A stretch of 64,000 nucleotides of DNA from Candidatus Thiodiazotropha sp. (ex Monitilora ramsayi) (GTDB lineage: Bacteria; Pseudomonadota; Gammaproteobacteria; Chromatiales; Chromatiaceae). The DNA is taken from the NCBI GenBank assembly GCA_025655595.1, contig JAHXIO010000010.1:124001-188000 (forward strand), written 5' to 3'. How positions within the stretch are numbered: position 1 is the stretch's first letter; every line of letters begins with the position of its first letter. Shown here in pieces: positions 1 to 8,405 of this stretch. A model generated the notes under the pieces. It was given only the letters and a program-made list of their open reading frames with translations, did not search any database and had not been told where the DNA came from. The position numbers and the translations under genes were made by a program.

Positions 1-1155
1 TACCTTAAGTATGCCAATGCCAAGGAGCTGGTGTCGGTACTGACCGGTGTCAGCGAGACCATGGATGAGACCAAACAGGGAGGAAAAGCGGCCAGTAAAA
101 CCAAGATACCGATCAACATTCAGGCAGACGAGGCCTCAAATGCATTGATCATTTCGGCGCCCCCTGACATTTTCCGCGCCCTAGAGGCGATTATCCGCAA
201 ACTGGACATCCGTCGCGCACAGGTGTTGGTTGAAGCAATTATCGCTGAAGTCTCATACGACAAAGCGAAAAAACTGGGTGTGCAGTGGATTGTAGACGGC
301 TCACCGGACGGCTCAGGTCCTGTCGGCGTGATCAATTTGGGAACACCTTCCATCAGTGACATCGCCACTGCTGCTGCAGCAGGTACCGCGGTGGATCTGG
401 GATCAGGCACCTTGATCGGCGGCGGTAAATTCGACAGTACTTCCGTTAACTTTGCAGCCCTGGTCCAAGCCCTGGAGAGCGACAGTCAGTCTAATGTACT
501 CTCCACACCGAGCCTGATGACACTGGACAATCAGGAAGCGGAGATCGTAATCGGTCAGAACGTCCCCTTTATCACCGGCTCATTCACATCCACCGGCGGC
601 ACCAGTAGCTCCGTGAATCCGTTTCAGACCGTACAGCGGGAAGACGTAGGCCTGACGTTACGCGTCAAGCCCCAAATCAATGAAGGCAATGCCGTTCAGC
701 TTGAAATCGAGCAGGAGGTTTCAAGTCTCGTCACTACAGCCATCGCCGGCGCCAGCGATATTGTCACCAATAAGCGCACCATAAAGACCGTGGTTATGGT
801 GGAAGATGGCAATACTATCGTTTTAGGCGGCTTGATTGATGAGAACCTTCAGCAGGTTGAAGAGAAGGTACCTGTACTGGGTGATGTGCCATTGCTGGGC
901 GCGCTTTTCCGCTCAACTTCCACAACCAAGCTGAAGCGTAACCTGATGGTCTTTCTGCGGCCGGTCATTTTACGAGATGCAGCGACCAATACTCAGATCG
1001 CCAGCTCCAAGTACAATTACTTCCGTGCAGAGCAGGTAGACATGAAGCAGAAAGGTGTCAAACTGATGGACGATGAGGAGACCCCGATACTCCCAGCTCG
1101 CTTTAACACGTTGTTGCCGCCATTCGACGACCTTCCAACAGGCAATGATCCCTGA
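1..1155 (+). CDS. gspD: Type II secretion secretin GspD, C-terminal part (5' end outside window)
   Basis: The reading frame is open from base 1, so the gene starts before the window; 384 residues are visible. GspD forms the outer-membrane channel of the type II secretion system. The visible part begins near the end of the N-terminal repeat domains. The secretin core starts around visible residue 150 (VNFAALVQAL), followed by SNVLSTPSLMTLDNQEA and the typical VPVLGDVPLLGALFRS near residues 291-306. The C-terminal tail of about 75 residues is hydrophilic. gspE follows after 36 bases and gspF after that, which supports GspD over a type IV pilus PilQ. No pseudopilin gene follows, so the rest of the system must lie upstream or elsewhere. 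Confidence 0.93.
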   Translation, partial: YLKYANAKELVSVLTGVSETMDETKQGGKAASKTKIPINIQADEASNALIISAPPDIFRALEAIIRKLDIRRAQVLVEAIIAEVSYDKAKKLGVQWIVDGSPDGSGPVGVINLGTPSISDIATAAAAGTAVDLGSGTLIGGGKFDSTSVNFAALVQALESDSQSNVLSTPSLMTLDNQEAEIVIGQNVPFITGSFTSTGGTSSSVNPFQTVQREDVGLTLRVKPQINEGNAVQLEIEQEVSSLVTTAIAGASDIVTNKRTIKTVVMVEDGNTIVLGGLIDENLQQVEEKVPVLGDVPLLGALFRSTSTTKLKRNLMVFLRPVILRDAATNTQIASSKYNYFRAEQVDMKQKGVKLMDDEETPILPARFNTLLPPFDDLPTGNDP

Positions 1156-1191
1156 TTTTTCCCGGATCAACAGAGACTGACGACGTCCGAT

Positions 1192-2715
1192 ATGACCGAC
1201 GCACCGGCATCCGACACAATTGAATCAGAGGATCAGCAGAGCAGTGATCAACTGCCCTATGCATTCGCCCGCCGGCATGGTGTTGTGGTACTGCATGATG
1301 AGGCGGAGGATGCCTACCAACTACTCTACAAACCCGGTGTTCCGCTGGCTGTATTTAGTGAGATACGACGCCTGATCTGCCAACCCATTCAACTCAAAGA
1401 GGTGGATGCCGAAACCCTCGAAAAGCAGCTCTCTCTCATCTATGAATCGGGATCGAAGCAGTCCTCCCAGATCATGGAGACCATGGGAGACGATATCGAC
1501 CTGGATAATGCAGCCCGAGCACTGAACCAACCGGAAGATCTGCTGGAAAGCGACGATGACGCGCCGATCATCCGCTTGATCAATGCACTTTTTACCGAGG
1601 CTATTAAGGAGCAGGCATCGGATATCCATATCGAGCCGTACGAAAACCGACTGGTTGTCCGTTTCCGAGTCGACGGTGTACTCAGGGAAGTCTTGACCCC
1701 ACCCAGAACCGTGGCGCCATTTCTGGTATCCCGTATCAAGGTCATGGCTCATCTCGATATTGCCGAAAAGCGAATCCCGCAGGACGGGCGCATTTCACTC
1801 AAAGTCGGTAACCGACCGGTTGATGTGCGCGTCTCCACCCTGCCTTCCAGCTATGGGGAAAGAGTGGTATTGCGCTTGTTGGACAAACAAGCAGGACGGC
1901 TCGATCTGGAGCAGCTCGGCATGTCAAAAGATCTGCGGGAGCAAGTCGACCCTGGTGTTATCAAGCGACCCCACGGCATCTTTCTGGTTACTGGACCAAC
2001 CGGCTCAGGTAAGACGACCACCCTCTATGCCGCCCTCAGCCGACTCAATACCCAGAGCCGAAATATAGTCACTGTCGAAGATCCTATCGAATACTATCTC
2101 GACGGCATTGGACAGACCCAGGTCAACAATAAGGTCGACCTGACCTTTGCTCGTGGGCTTCGCGCCATTCTGCGGCAGGATCCCGATGTGGTCATGGTTG
2201 GCGAGATACGAGACCTGGAAACGGCCCAGATCGCCGTGCAGGCGAGCTTGACTGGCCACCTGGTCATGTCCAGCCTGCATACCAATACAGCCATTGGCAG
2301 TATCACCCGCTTACGCGACATGGGGGTCGAGCCCTTCTTGCTCTCATCCAGTCTCATCGGTGTCCTTGCCCAGCGCCTGGTGAGAACCTTGTGTCCCCAC
2401 TGCAAGAAAGCGGCACCCGCCAGCGAACGTGAACTGGCCCTGCTGGAGAAATCGGCCGATAGCAATATCATCCTCCATTCCCCCGTAGGCTGCGAGAAAT
2501 GCCACAATCTTGGCTATCTGGGTCGGACGGGAATCTATGAACTCATCACCATCGACGAGACCCTGCGTAACCTGATCCACCAGGGTGCGGGAGAGGATAA
2601 GATGCTAACGCATGCCAGGCAGTTCAGCGAGAGTATCCGTCAGGACGGTATGCGACGCGTCATCGAAGGTGTCACCACCATCGATGAGATTATTCGTGTC
2701 ACCCAGGAGGGGTAA
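1192..2715 (+). CDS. gspE: Type II secretion ATPase GspE
   Basis: Cytoplasmic hexameric ATPase that powers the type II secretion pseudopilus; 507 residues, normal for the family. Walker A GPTGSGKT is at 268-275, the Walker B region VVMVGEIRD at about 333-341, and the ASP/HIS-box stretch lies between. The C-terminal domain holds the tetracysteine zinc site typical of GspE/PilB: CPHC (401-404) and CEKC (434-437). The N-terminal 110 residues are the GspL-binding type of domain. The ATG at 1192 lies 36 bases after gspD and gspF follows 6 bases downstream, so the three form one operon. PilB is the main alternative, but the secretin next door favours GspE. Confidence 0.93.
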   Translation: MTDAPASDTIESEDQQSSDQLPYAFARRHGVVVLHDEAEDAYQLLYKPGVPLAVFSEIRRLICQPIQLKEVDAETLEKQLSLIYESGSKQSSQIMETMGDDIDLDNAARALNQPEDLLESDDDAPIIRLINALFTEAIKEQASDIHIEPYENRLVVRFRVDGVLREVLTPPRTVAPFLVSRIKVMAHLDIAEKRIPQDGRISLKVGNRPVDVRVSTLPSSYGERVVLRLLDKQAGRLDLEQLGMSKDLREQVDPGVIKRPHGIFLVTGPTGSGKTTTLYAALSRLNTQSRNIVTVEDPIEYYLDGIGQTQVNNKVDLTFARGLRAILRQDPDVVMVGEIRDLETAQIAVQASLTGHLVMSSLHTNTAIGSITRLRDMGVEPFLLSSSLIGVLAQRLVRTLCPHCKKAAPASERELALLEKSADSNIILHSPVGCEKCHNLGYLGRTGIYELITIDETLRNLIHQGAGEDKMLTHARQFSESIRQDGMRRVIEGVTTIDEIIRVTQEG

Positions 2716-2721
2716 GGGACT

Positions 2722-3933
2722 TTGGATGCCTTCGAATACCTAGCGCTCGATCCCACCGGCAAGGAACGCAGAGGTGTACTGGAAGGCGACAGTCCGCGCC
2801 AGGTTCGCCAACAGCTGAGAGAGTCGGGATTGACCCCGCTCAAAATCGATTCCGCCGTCGGAAAAACAGCGGAACACAAAAGCCGTCTGTTCCAAAAGCG
2901 CATCAATGCGATGGAACTGGCTCTCATCACGAGACAGATGGCAACTTTGCTTCGCTCCGGTCTTCCGTTGGAGCATGTCTTGAAAACGACGGCTCAGCAG
3001 ACTGACAAGAGACATGTGGAGCGTACGTTGTTGGCAGTACGAGCCAAAGTCCTCGAGGGTCGCAGTTTGGCTGACGGCCTGAACGAATTCCAAAAAACCT
3101 TCCCTGAACTCTATATCAAGACTGTTGCATCCGGTGAGGAATCCGGACACCTGGAAGTGGTTCTCGAACGCCTGGCGGACTATACGGAACAGCGGCAACA
3201 ACTGCGGCAGAAGACGATTTTCGCCCTCTTCTACCCGGCACTATTAACCATCGTCTCACTGCTTATCGTCGGCGGACTGCTGACCTACATCGTACCGGAA
3301 GTCACCCGCGTCTTTGAGAGTATGTCGGCTGAACTACCGTGGATAACCCGAGCCTTGATGAGTACAAGCGATGCCTTCCGGGCCTATGGCATCCCCATCA
3401 TTCTTGGCATCCTCTTTCTGATACTCGGTATCAGCTACCTGTTGAGGCGTCCCGGACCAAAATTCGCCTGGCACAGGCTCCTCCTCAGGGTCCCACTTAT
3501 CGGCCGCCTGATTCGTACAGCCAATGCAGCACGATTTTCCAGAACACTGAGTATCATGGCTGCCAGCAGTGTACCTATCCTGGACGCGATGCGTATTGCC
3601 GCTCAGGTTCTGACCAATCTTCCGATGAGACAAGCTGTGGAGGACGCGGCCTCTAAAGTGAGGGAGGGAACCAGTCTTTACCGTGCGCTGGAAAAAACAG
3701 GGTACTTTCCTCCCATGACCCTTAGCCTGCTTGCCAGCGGCGAGGCCAGCGGTAATCTGGAAGGTATGCTGGAACGTTCGGCGGATATCCAGGAACGTGA
3801 GATTGAGACGCTGGTTTCCACCATCCAGGGTCTGTTCGAACCGATTCTCATTCTGGTGATGGGAGGTATTGTAATGGTCATCGTTTTAGCCATACTGCTA
3901 CCCATCTTCGACCTCAATCAATTGATAGGCTGA
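2722..3933 (+). CDS. gspF: Type II secretion inner-membrane platform protein GspF
   Basis: Polytopic inner-membrane platform protein that couples the GspE ATPase to the pseudopilus; 403 residues. The start is TTG at 2722: an AGGAGG ribosome site ends at 2710, and the product then begins MDAFEYLALDPTGKERRG, the usual GspF start. Two T2SSF domains are visible (about 70-193 and 272-394), each with the GE(E/A)SG(H/N)LE signature. Hydrophobic segments lie near 168-190, 220-240 and 375-397. It follows gspE by 6 bases and is followed 4 bases later by a lipoprotein gene. Confidence 0.93.
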   Translation: MDAFEYLALDPTGKERRGVLEGDSPRQVRQQLRESGLTPLKIDSAVGKTAEHKSRLFQKRINAMELALITRQMATLLRSGLPLEHVLKTTAQQTDKRHVERTLLAVRAKVLEGRSLADGLNEFQKTFPELYIKTVASGEESGHLEVVLERLADYTEQRQQLRQKTIFALFYPALLTIVSLLIVGGLLTYIVPEVTRVFESMSAELPWITRALMSTSDAFRAYGIPIILGILFLILGISYLLRRPGPKFAWHRLLLRVPLIGRLIRTANAARFSRTLSIMAASSVPILDAMRIAAQVLTNLPMRQAVEDAASKVREGTSLYRALEKTGYFPPMTLSLLASGEASGNLEGMLERSADIQEREIETLVSTIQGLFEPILILVMGGIVMVIVLAILLPIFDLNQLIG

Positions 3934-3937
3934 TACC

Positions 3938-4279
3938 ATGTTTCATCGAAATACCCGCCGAAATCTCATCATTATGAGCAGCCTGCTGCTTTTCACACTC
4001 CTGTCGATCGGATGTACCTCAGCCCCGAAAAGTGAAATCGCAGAAGATCCGGATGCGATCCTGCAACAGGCGCACAAGGCTTATGCAAACGAGGATTACC
4101 AGCAGGTGTTTCAGCTGGTTTTCCCCCTGGCAGCGGCAGGTAATGACCAGGCGCAATATACCCTGGGCTACCTCTACTTCCATGGATTGGGAATTGAAAA
4201 GAATGAACGTCAGGCGATGAACTGGATCCAGCGCGCAGCAGCCCAGGGAAACAAAAAGGCGCTACACGCCCTGAAGTAG
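3938..4279 (+). CDS. Small Sel1-repeat lipoprotein
   Basis: Predicted lipoprotein of 113 residues. A hydrophobic signal is followed by the lipobox LSIGC (acylated Cys 26). Residues 45 to the end form one TPR-like unit and a Sel1 repeat (AQYTLGYLYFHGLGIEKN, then AMNWIQRAAAQGNKKA). Sel1 repeats mediate protein-protein contacts. The gene starts 4 bases after gspF and closes the gsp operon here, so it may act as a pilotin-like or accessory factor for the secretin. That role is inferred from position only: no pilotin family similarity is recognisable. It converges with the glycosyltransferase gene that ends at 4308. Confidence 0.8.
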   Translation: MFHRNTRRNLIIMSSLLLFTLLSIGCTSAPKSEIAEDPDAILQQAHKAYANEDYQQVFQLVFPLAAAGNDQAQYTLGYLYFHGLGIEKNERQAMNWIQRAAAQGNKKALHALK

Positions 4280-4307
4280 ACAACTTTGCCCAGGGGGCTC
4301 CGCGCTG

Positions 4308-5090
4308 CTACGAGGTTTGGGCTCTGAAACCAAGCAGAGACTTGGTCAGCATCCAAATAAAACTGAGATTGGTAAAAAGATAGCGCTTCCATAGCCTGCC
4401 CGGCTCCTGTTTGACACGATAAAGCCATTCAAGCCCTAGTTTCTGCCAACTCTCCGGAGCACGCTCCACCTTACCCGCATAAACATCGAAAGAGCCGCCG
4501 ACACCATGGCACACCGGTACATCCATATAGTCCATCCACTTAGCGAGAAATCGCTCTTTCTTGGGTGAGGTCATGGCCACCAGCAGGATATCGGCCCTGG
4601 AGTCCTTGACATCGTCGGCAATCCTCTGAGCCTCATCCTCCGTAAAGTAACCATGGTGCCTGCCAGCTAGCGTCAGCCCGGGATAGTCTCTTGCTATATT
4701 GTCTTCTACGGTCTTCGAAATCTCTTCGGTCGCACCCAGACAGTAGACCCGGTAGCCTCGTTCACTTCCTCTTTCGAACATACCGAACATGATATCGATA
4801 CCTGCAACCCGCTCAGGCAAAGGTGTACGCAAAAGGCGGCTCGCCCAGACCACAGCCGCACCATCGGCCAGGATAATATCGGACGAGAGGACAGCCTCTC
4901 TCAGAGAGGGGTCCTTTTCCATATTGACGACCTTGGCGGCGTTCACCACACCGATTTGAAGCGGTTGTCTGGCGCGAATCGCCTCATCCACCCTATCGAG
5001 GGTCTCGGACATGGTCAGCGCTTCGACTGGAATACCGAAAAGATTGACCTTCTTATCTTGCATATCTGTTCTCGTTATTGTCGAGTCCAT
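4308..5090 (-). CDS. WecG/TagA/CpsF family glycosyltransferase
   Basis: Glycosyltransferase of the family that transfers UDP-N-acetylmannosamine(uronic acid)-type sugars to lipid-linked glycans; 260 residues. Family hallmarks are GVVNAAKVVNMEKD, the aspartate-containing ILADGAAVVWASRLL, LVAMTSPKKERFLAKW and GVGGSFDVYAGKVERAPESW, with a hydrophobic membrane-associating C-terminus. It starts 4 bases after the sugar-phosphate transferase gene ends, so the two are one transcript. A second ATG at 5063 (MQDKK) has a somewhat better purine-rich stretch in front and could be the true start. Donor and acceptor sugars cannot be read from the sequence. Its pairing with a lipid-carrier transferase suggests the second step of an exopolysaccharide or O-antigen-type repeat unit. 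Confidence 0.88.
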   Translation of the reverse strand: MDSTITRTDMQDKKVNLFGIPVEALTMSETLDRVDEAIRARQPLQIGVVNAAKVVNMEKDPSLREAVLSSDIILADGAAVVWASRLLRTPLPERVAGIDIMFGMFERGSERGYRVYCLGATEEISKTVEDNIARDYPGLTLAGRHHGYFTEDEAQRIADDVKDSRADILLVAMTSPKKERFLAKWMDYMDVPVCHGVGGSFDVYAGKVERAPESWQKLGLEWLYRVKQEPGRLWKRYLFTNLSFIWMLTKSLLGFRAQTS

Positions 5091-5094
5091 CCAA

Positions 5095-6528
5095 TCAGAC
5101 GGCCCCGCTTCCCTTGATGACGACTGGAATCGTTTTAAAAAGGATCTTCAAATCCATCCACAGATCCCATTCATCGATATACTTCAGATCAAGTTCAAGC
5201 CATTTCTCAAAAGAGAGGTTACTGCGACCCGAGATCTGCCAGATGCATGTCAGTCCGGGTTTTACGCTAAACCGTTTGCGCTGAATACCCCTATCGAATA
5301 ACTCAACATCTCGCTGAGACATCGGTCTTGGCCCTACCAGGCTCATATGCCCTCGAATCACATTGAGCAGTTGCGGCAGTTCATCAAGGCTGGTTTTCCG
5401 AATAAAATGCCCCACCCTGGTGATTCTTGGGTCCCGGGCGATCTTGAAATTGGGTCCTTCTGCCTCGTTCAGGTGCTCTATCTCTTTGAGTTTCGCTTCA
5501 GCATCCACAACCATAGAGCGAAATTTCAGCATCGGGAATAGACGTTTACGCAGCCCAACCCGCTCCTGCACGAAAAAGATCGGCCCACCATCGTCGATTT
5601 TAATCGCCAAGGCAATCAGCGCCATCAGAGGTAAGATCAACGGCATGGCAGCCAAAACAATGGAGAGGTCCATTAATCGTTTAATCAGCAGCATCTGCTC
5701 GTTTTGGGCCACAGGATCGAAGGTGAGGAGCGGAATACCATCCATCTCCACCATCTGCATTCGTGCAACCTGAAGATCAAATACATCCGCCATGAAACGA
5801 AACCTTACTCCCTGCTCTTCGCAGGCACTGACGATCTCTTCCATATAACTGAGGCTGCTTCTTGGTACCGCGAGAATCACCTCATCAACCACCTGACTGA
5901 CCAGGACCTTTTCAATCTCATCGACAGTGCCTAACACCTTACCTGCAAGAAGGGGCTCAGCAACATGCTCTGACTCCGTATCCAGGTATCCAAGAATATG
6001 AATACCCCACTCATTGTGGCGATTGAGCATTTCGGTCAAATGGCGTGCCCGTCGTCCTGTCCCGATGATCAAAATCTTGAGATAATTTTCACCCTTCTGT
6101 ACTGATCTTCTGAAATACCACCAGATCAGACTGCCCCGTACGAACACCATGACTAGGGCGCTGAGTACCGAAAATTCGATTAGAAAAGCCCGGCTTACAA
6201 AATCGACTTTGAGGAAAAAAAGAATCCCCATGAGAATCGCCAGGCTGATGAGAAACGCCTTGACAACCATATAGGCATACTTGAAGAGCGAGACCACTCT
6301 CAACCCCTGATAAGCTCCGAACCGGGTCAGGAAGTAACCCAAAGGCACGCCGAGAATCGGCAACAGAGCTACATGAGCGAGCAATCCGGATGCCGATTCC
6401 AATCCAAGGTAATGGCGCACATCGTACACCAACAGGAGAACCAGCAAGGTTAATAGAATATCAAGAAGAAACAGTAAACGACTAATTTCCCTTGATTTCT
6501 CGTCAAATAGATTTCCTGGATTTACCAT
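5095..6528 (-). CDS. Polyprenyl-phosphate sugar-phosphotransferase (WcaJ/EpsE-like)
   Basis: Membrane enzyme that loads the first sugar-1-phosphate onto undecaprenyl phosphate for exopolysaccharide synthesis; 477 residues. The N-terminus has four membrane helices (about 16-37, 48-68, 84-105, 113-135), then a nucleotide-binding-like domain (LIIGTGRRARHL), another hydrophobic helix near 285-307, and the catalytic bacterial sugar transferase domain. Catalytic landmarks are FVQERVG, MLKFRSMVVDAE, KTSLDELPQLLNVIRG and SLVGPRP. It matches the exopolysaccharide polyprenyl glycosylphosphotransferase type, often found with exosortase/PEP-CTERM loci. The usual export partners (Wzx, Wzc, Wza) are not in the window. 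The sugar is unknown; glucose or galactose are usual for this class. Confidence 0.9.
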   Translation of the reverse strand: MVNPGNLFDEKSREISRLLFLLDILLTLLVLLLVYDVRHYLGLESASGLLAHVALLPILGVPLGYFLTRFGAYQGLRVVSLFKYAYMVVKAFLISLAILMGILFFLKVDFVSRAFLIEFSVLSALVMVFVRGSLIWWYFRRSVQKGENYLKILIIGTGRRARHLTEMLNRHNEWGIHILGYLDTESEHVAEPLLAGKVLGTVDEIEKVLVSQVVDEVILAVPRSSLSYMEEIVSACEEQGVRFRFMADVFDLQVARMQMVEMDGIPLLTFDPVAQNEQMLLIKRLMDLSIVLAAMPLILPLMALIALAIKIDDGGPIFFVQERVGLRKRLFPMLKFRSMVVDAEAKLKEIEHLNEAEGPNFKIARDPRITRVGHFIRKTSLDELPQLLNVIRGHMSLVGPRPMSQRDVELFDRGIQRKRFSVKPGLTCIWQISGRSNLSFEKWLELDLKYIDEWDLWMDLKILFKTIPVVIKGSGAV

Positions 6529-6611
6529 CTACTCTAATATGAAAAATGTATTGTTGTTAATTTAGCAAAATCAGTGACTTTGCATCGGCAGATTTGCATA
6601 AATCTTGATGG

Positions 6612-7997
6612 TCAAATTACCTTGGAAAAACTGCCCTGTGATGCTTGGGTATTCAAGTACGCATCAAATTGCATGCAGATATTTCGGATCAGAAGACGAC
6701 CTTTTGGCTGCACATGAATGGCGTCGTCAGTGATCTCAACCAAGCCATCTTCCTGCATTTCCTTGAAATTCTTCAACTCATTAGAAAAATAGTCGGGGAA
6801 ATCGATCTGCCACTTTTGTTCCACAACCGACATCGTCAGGGAAAAGTTACAAATCAGCTGTGTAATGACATCCCTGCGAATCAGATCATCCCGGTTTAGC
6901 GCTATTCCTTTGAAAACAGCCAGCCTGCCGCTGTCAATTCTCTGGTAATACTCGTCCAGGGAGCGCATGTTCTGGGCATAGCTGGGGCCGACCATGCCGA
7001 TGGAGGTCGCACCCAAACCGATCAGATCGCAATCCGCGTGTGTCGAGTATCCCTGAAAATTCCTATAGAGCGTTCCCTCCTGCTGGGCAAGAACCAGCTC
7101 ATCCTCAGGCTTGGCGAAATGGTCCATACCCACATAGACATAGCCCGCATCAGACAGCTTTTCAATGGTCATCTGGAGAATATCGAGTTTCTCCTGGGGT
7201 GGTGGCAGCTCATCCTCATTGATACGCCGTTGAGGTTTAAACCGGGTGGGCAGATGTGCATAGTTGAAGACTGAGAGTCTGTCTGGATCTACCTCCAGAA
7301 TCTCATCCAGGGTATTCGAGAAGCTCTCGACACTCTGAAATGGCAGCCCGTAGATCAGGTCGATGCTGGTGGAGCGAAATCCCTCGTCTCTGGCCGCCTG
7401 CAACACAGAGAGTGTCTCGTGTTTGGTCTGGATACGGTTGACCGCCTTCTGAACCTTTTCGTCAAAATCCTGCACACCCAGGCTCATGCGGTTAAAACCC
7501 AGCTCGCGGAGTAACTTGATGGTATCTCCCTTGGCCTCTCTGGGATCGATCTCAATTGAATACTCCCCGCTATCGTCATCCAGCAGTTTGAAGTATTTCC
7601 GGGTCTGAGCCACCAGCTCACGCATCTCCGCATGGCTGATGAAGGTCGGGGTTCCCCCACCCCAATGCAGTTGGGTCACCACACGGGAGCTATCGACCAG
7701 CTCCGACTGCATTCTCATCTCATCATAAACCCGGGCCAGATAGCCGGCCGCCAGACTCCTGTCTTTGGTTGCCACCTTGTTGCAGGCACAGTAAAAGCAG
7801 ATGGTGTCGCAAAACGGAATGTGGAAATAGAGTGACAGGGGACTGCCAGACTCATTACTCTGCCGGACTATCTGCTTATACTCCTCTTCACCGAAGCTCT
7901 CATCAAACTGCACGGCGGTGGGATAGGAGGTATAGCGGGGCCCGCTCTGATCATACTTTGAGATCAAGCCGAGATCGAAAAGTGTCGAATGATCCAT
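6612..7997 (-). CDS. hemN: Oxygen-independent coproporphyrinogen III oxidase HemN
   Basis: Radical SAM enzyme that decarboxylates coproporphyrinogen III to protoporphyrinogen IX in anaerobic haem synthesis; 461 residues from the chosen ATG at 7997. That start gives the canonical HemN N-terminus (KYDQSGPRYTSYPTAVQF) and avoids overlap with the upstream gene; a longer in-frame start at 8123 would overlap it by 83 bases. The iron-sulfur motif C63-x3-C67-x2-C70 is followed by Cys 72, as in true HemN rather than HemW. LHWGGGTPTF and the C-terminal HemN domain are present. A separate FixL/FixJ-like pair lies elsewhere in the window, but no oxygen-regulatory site could be identified in front of hemN. 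Confidence 0.95.
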   Translation of the reverse strand: MDHSTLFDLGLISKYDQSGPRYTSYPTAVQFDESFGEEEYKQIVRQSNESGSPLSLYFHIPFCDTICFYCACNKVATKDRSLAAGYLARVYDEMRMQSELVDSSRVVTQLHWGGGTPTFISHAEMRELVAQTRKYFKLLDDDSGEYSIEIDPREAKGDTIKLLRELGFNRMSLGVQDFDEKVQKAVNRIQTKHETLSVLQAARDEGFRSTSIDLIYGLPFQSVESFSNTLDEILEVDPDRLSVFNYAHLPTRFKPQRRINEDELPPPQEKLDILQMTIEKLSDAGYVYVGMDHFAKPEDELVLAQQEGTLYRNFQGYSTHADCDLIGLGATSIGMVGPSYAQNMRSLDEYYQRIDSGRLAVFKGIALNRDDLIRRDVITQLICNFSLTMSVVEQKWQIDFPDYFSNELKNFKEMQEDGLVEITDDAIHVQPKGRLLIRNICMQFDAYLNTQASQGSFSKVI

Positions 7998-8040
7998 AAT
8001 GTCAATTCTCTGTACGTTTAGGATTTCCACGCTGGGGAAA

Positions 8041-8358
8041 TCAGTCTGATCCCACATCGATTCCCTTGCGGTGGGTCTCATTGATCTGGCGCAGCAGGAT
8101 GGCGAAAGGAATATCATCGCCATGGCGGTTGACCAACTCTATGAACGGCAGGTCCTCCTTCCCGAAGTGATACTCCCCGTCCATCATGCGTTGCTGCAGA
8201 TCCTTGACGGTCTGCTCGAGTGGTTCCAGGAAGGAAGGATATCTACCCAACTCATCCATTTGAAAATCGTAGCAGTCTCGCAGGTCATCAACCTCAAAGA
8301 CAGCCTGCTTAACCCACTCTACATACTCTTCCGCACTGCGCGCACGTTGTAGGCTCAT
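8041..8358 (-). CDS. Conserved hypothetical protein between hemN and prmB
   Basis: Acidic cytoplasmic protein of 105 residues; I do not recognise a named domain. It is predicted mainly alpha-helical, with no signal peptide, membrane segment or cysteine cluster. It includes EWVKQAVFEVDDLRDCYDF, a patterned helix LEQTVKDLQQRMMDGEYHFG and a C-terminus ending GIDVGSD. ATG at 8358 is preferred over an in-frame GTG at 8367 because a GAGTG purine stretch lies in front. It sits between prmB (47 bases upstream) and hemN (43 bases downstream) on the same strand, so co-transcription is likely. Normal codon use and clean spacing support a real gene. Confidence 0.75.
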   Translation of the reverse strand: MSLQRARSAEEYVEWVKQAVFEVDDLRDCYDFQMDELGRYPSFLEPLEQTVKDLQQRMMDGEYHFGKEDLPFIELVNRHGDDIPFAILLRQINETHRKGIDVGSD

Positions 8359-8405
8359 CTCAATCACTCACTCTCTTCTGAATAGGTAACATGAGGGCAA
8401 CTCAA

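Noticed and set aside
7998-8123. Longer start for hemN at 8123
   Set aside because: It would overlap the upstream gene by 83 bases and adds residues that do not resemble HemN. ATG 7997 gives the canonical N-terminus.
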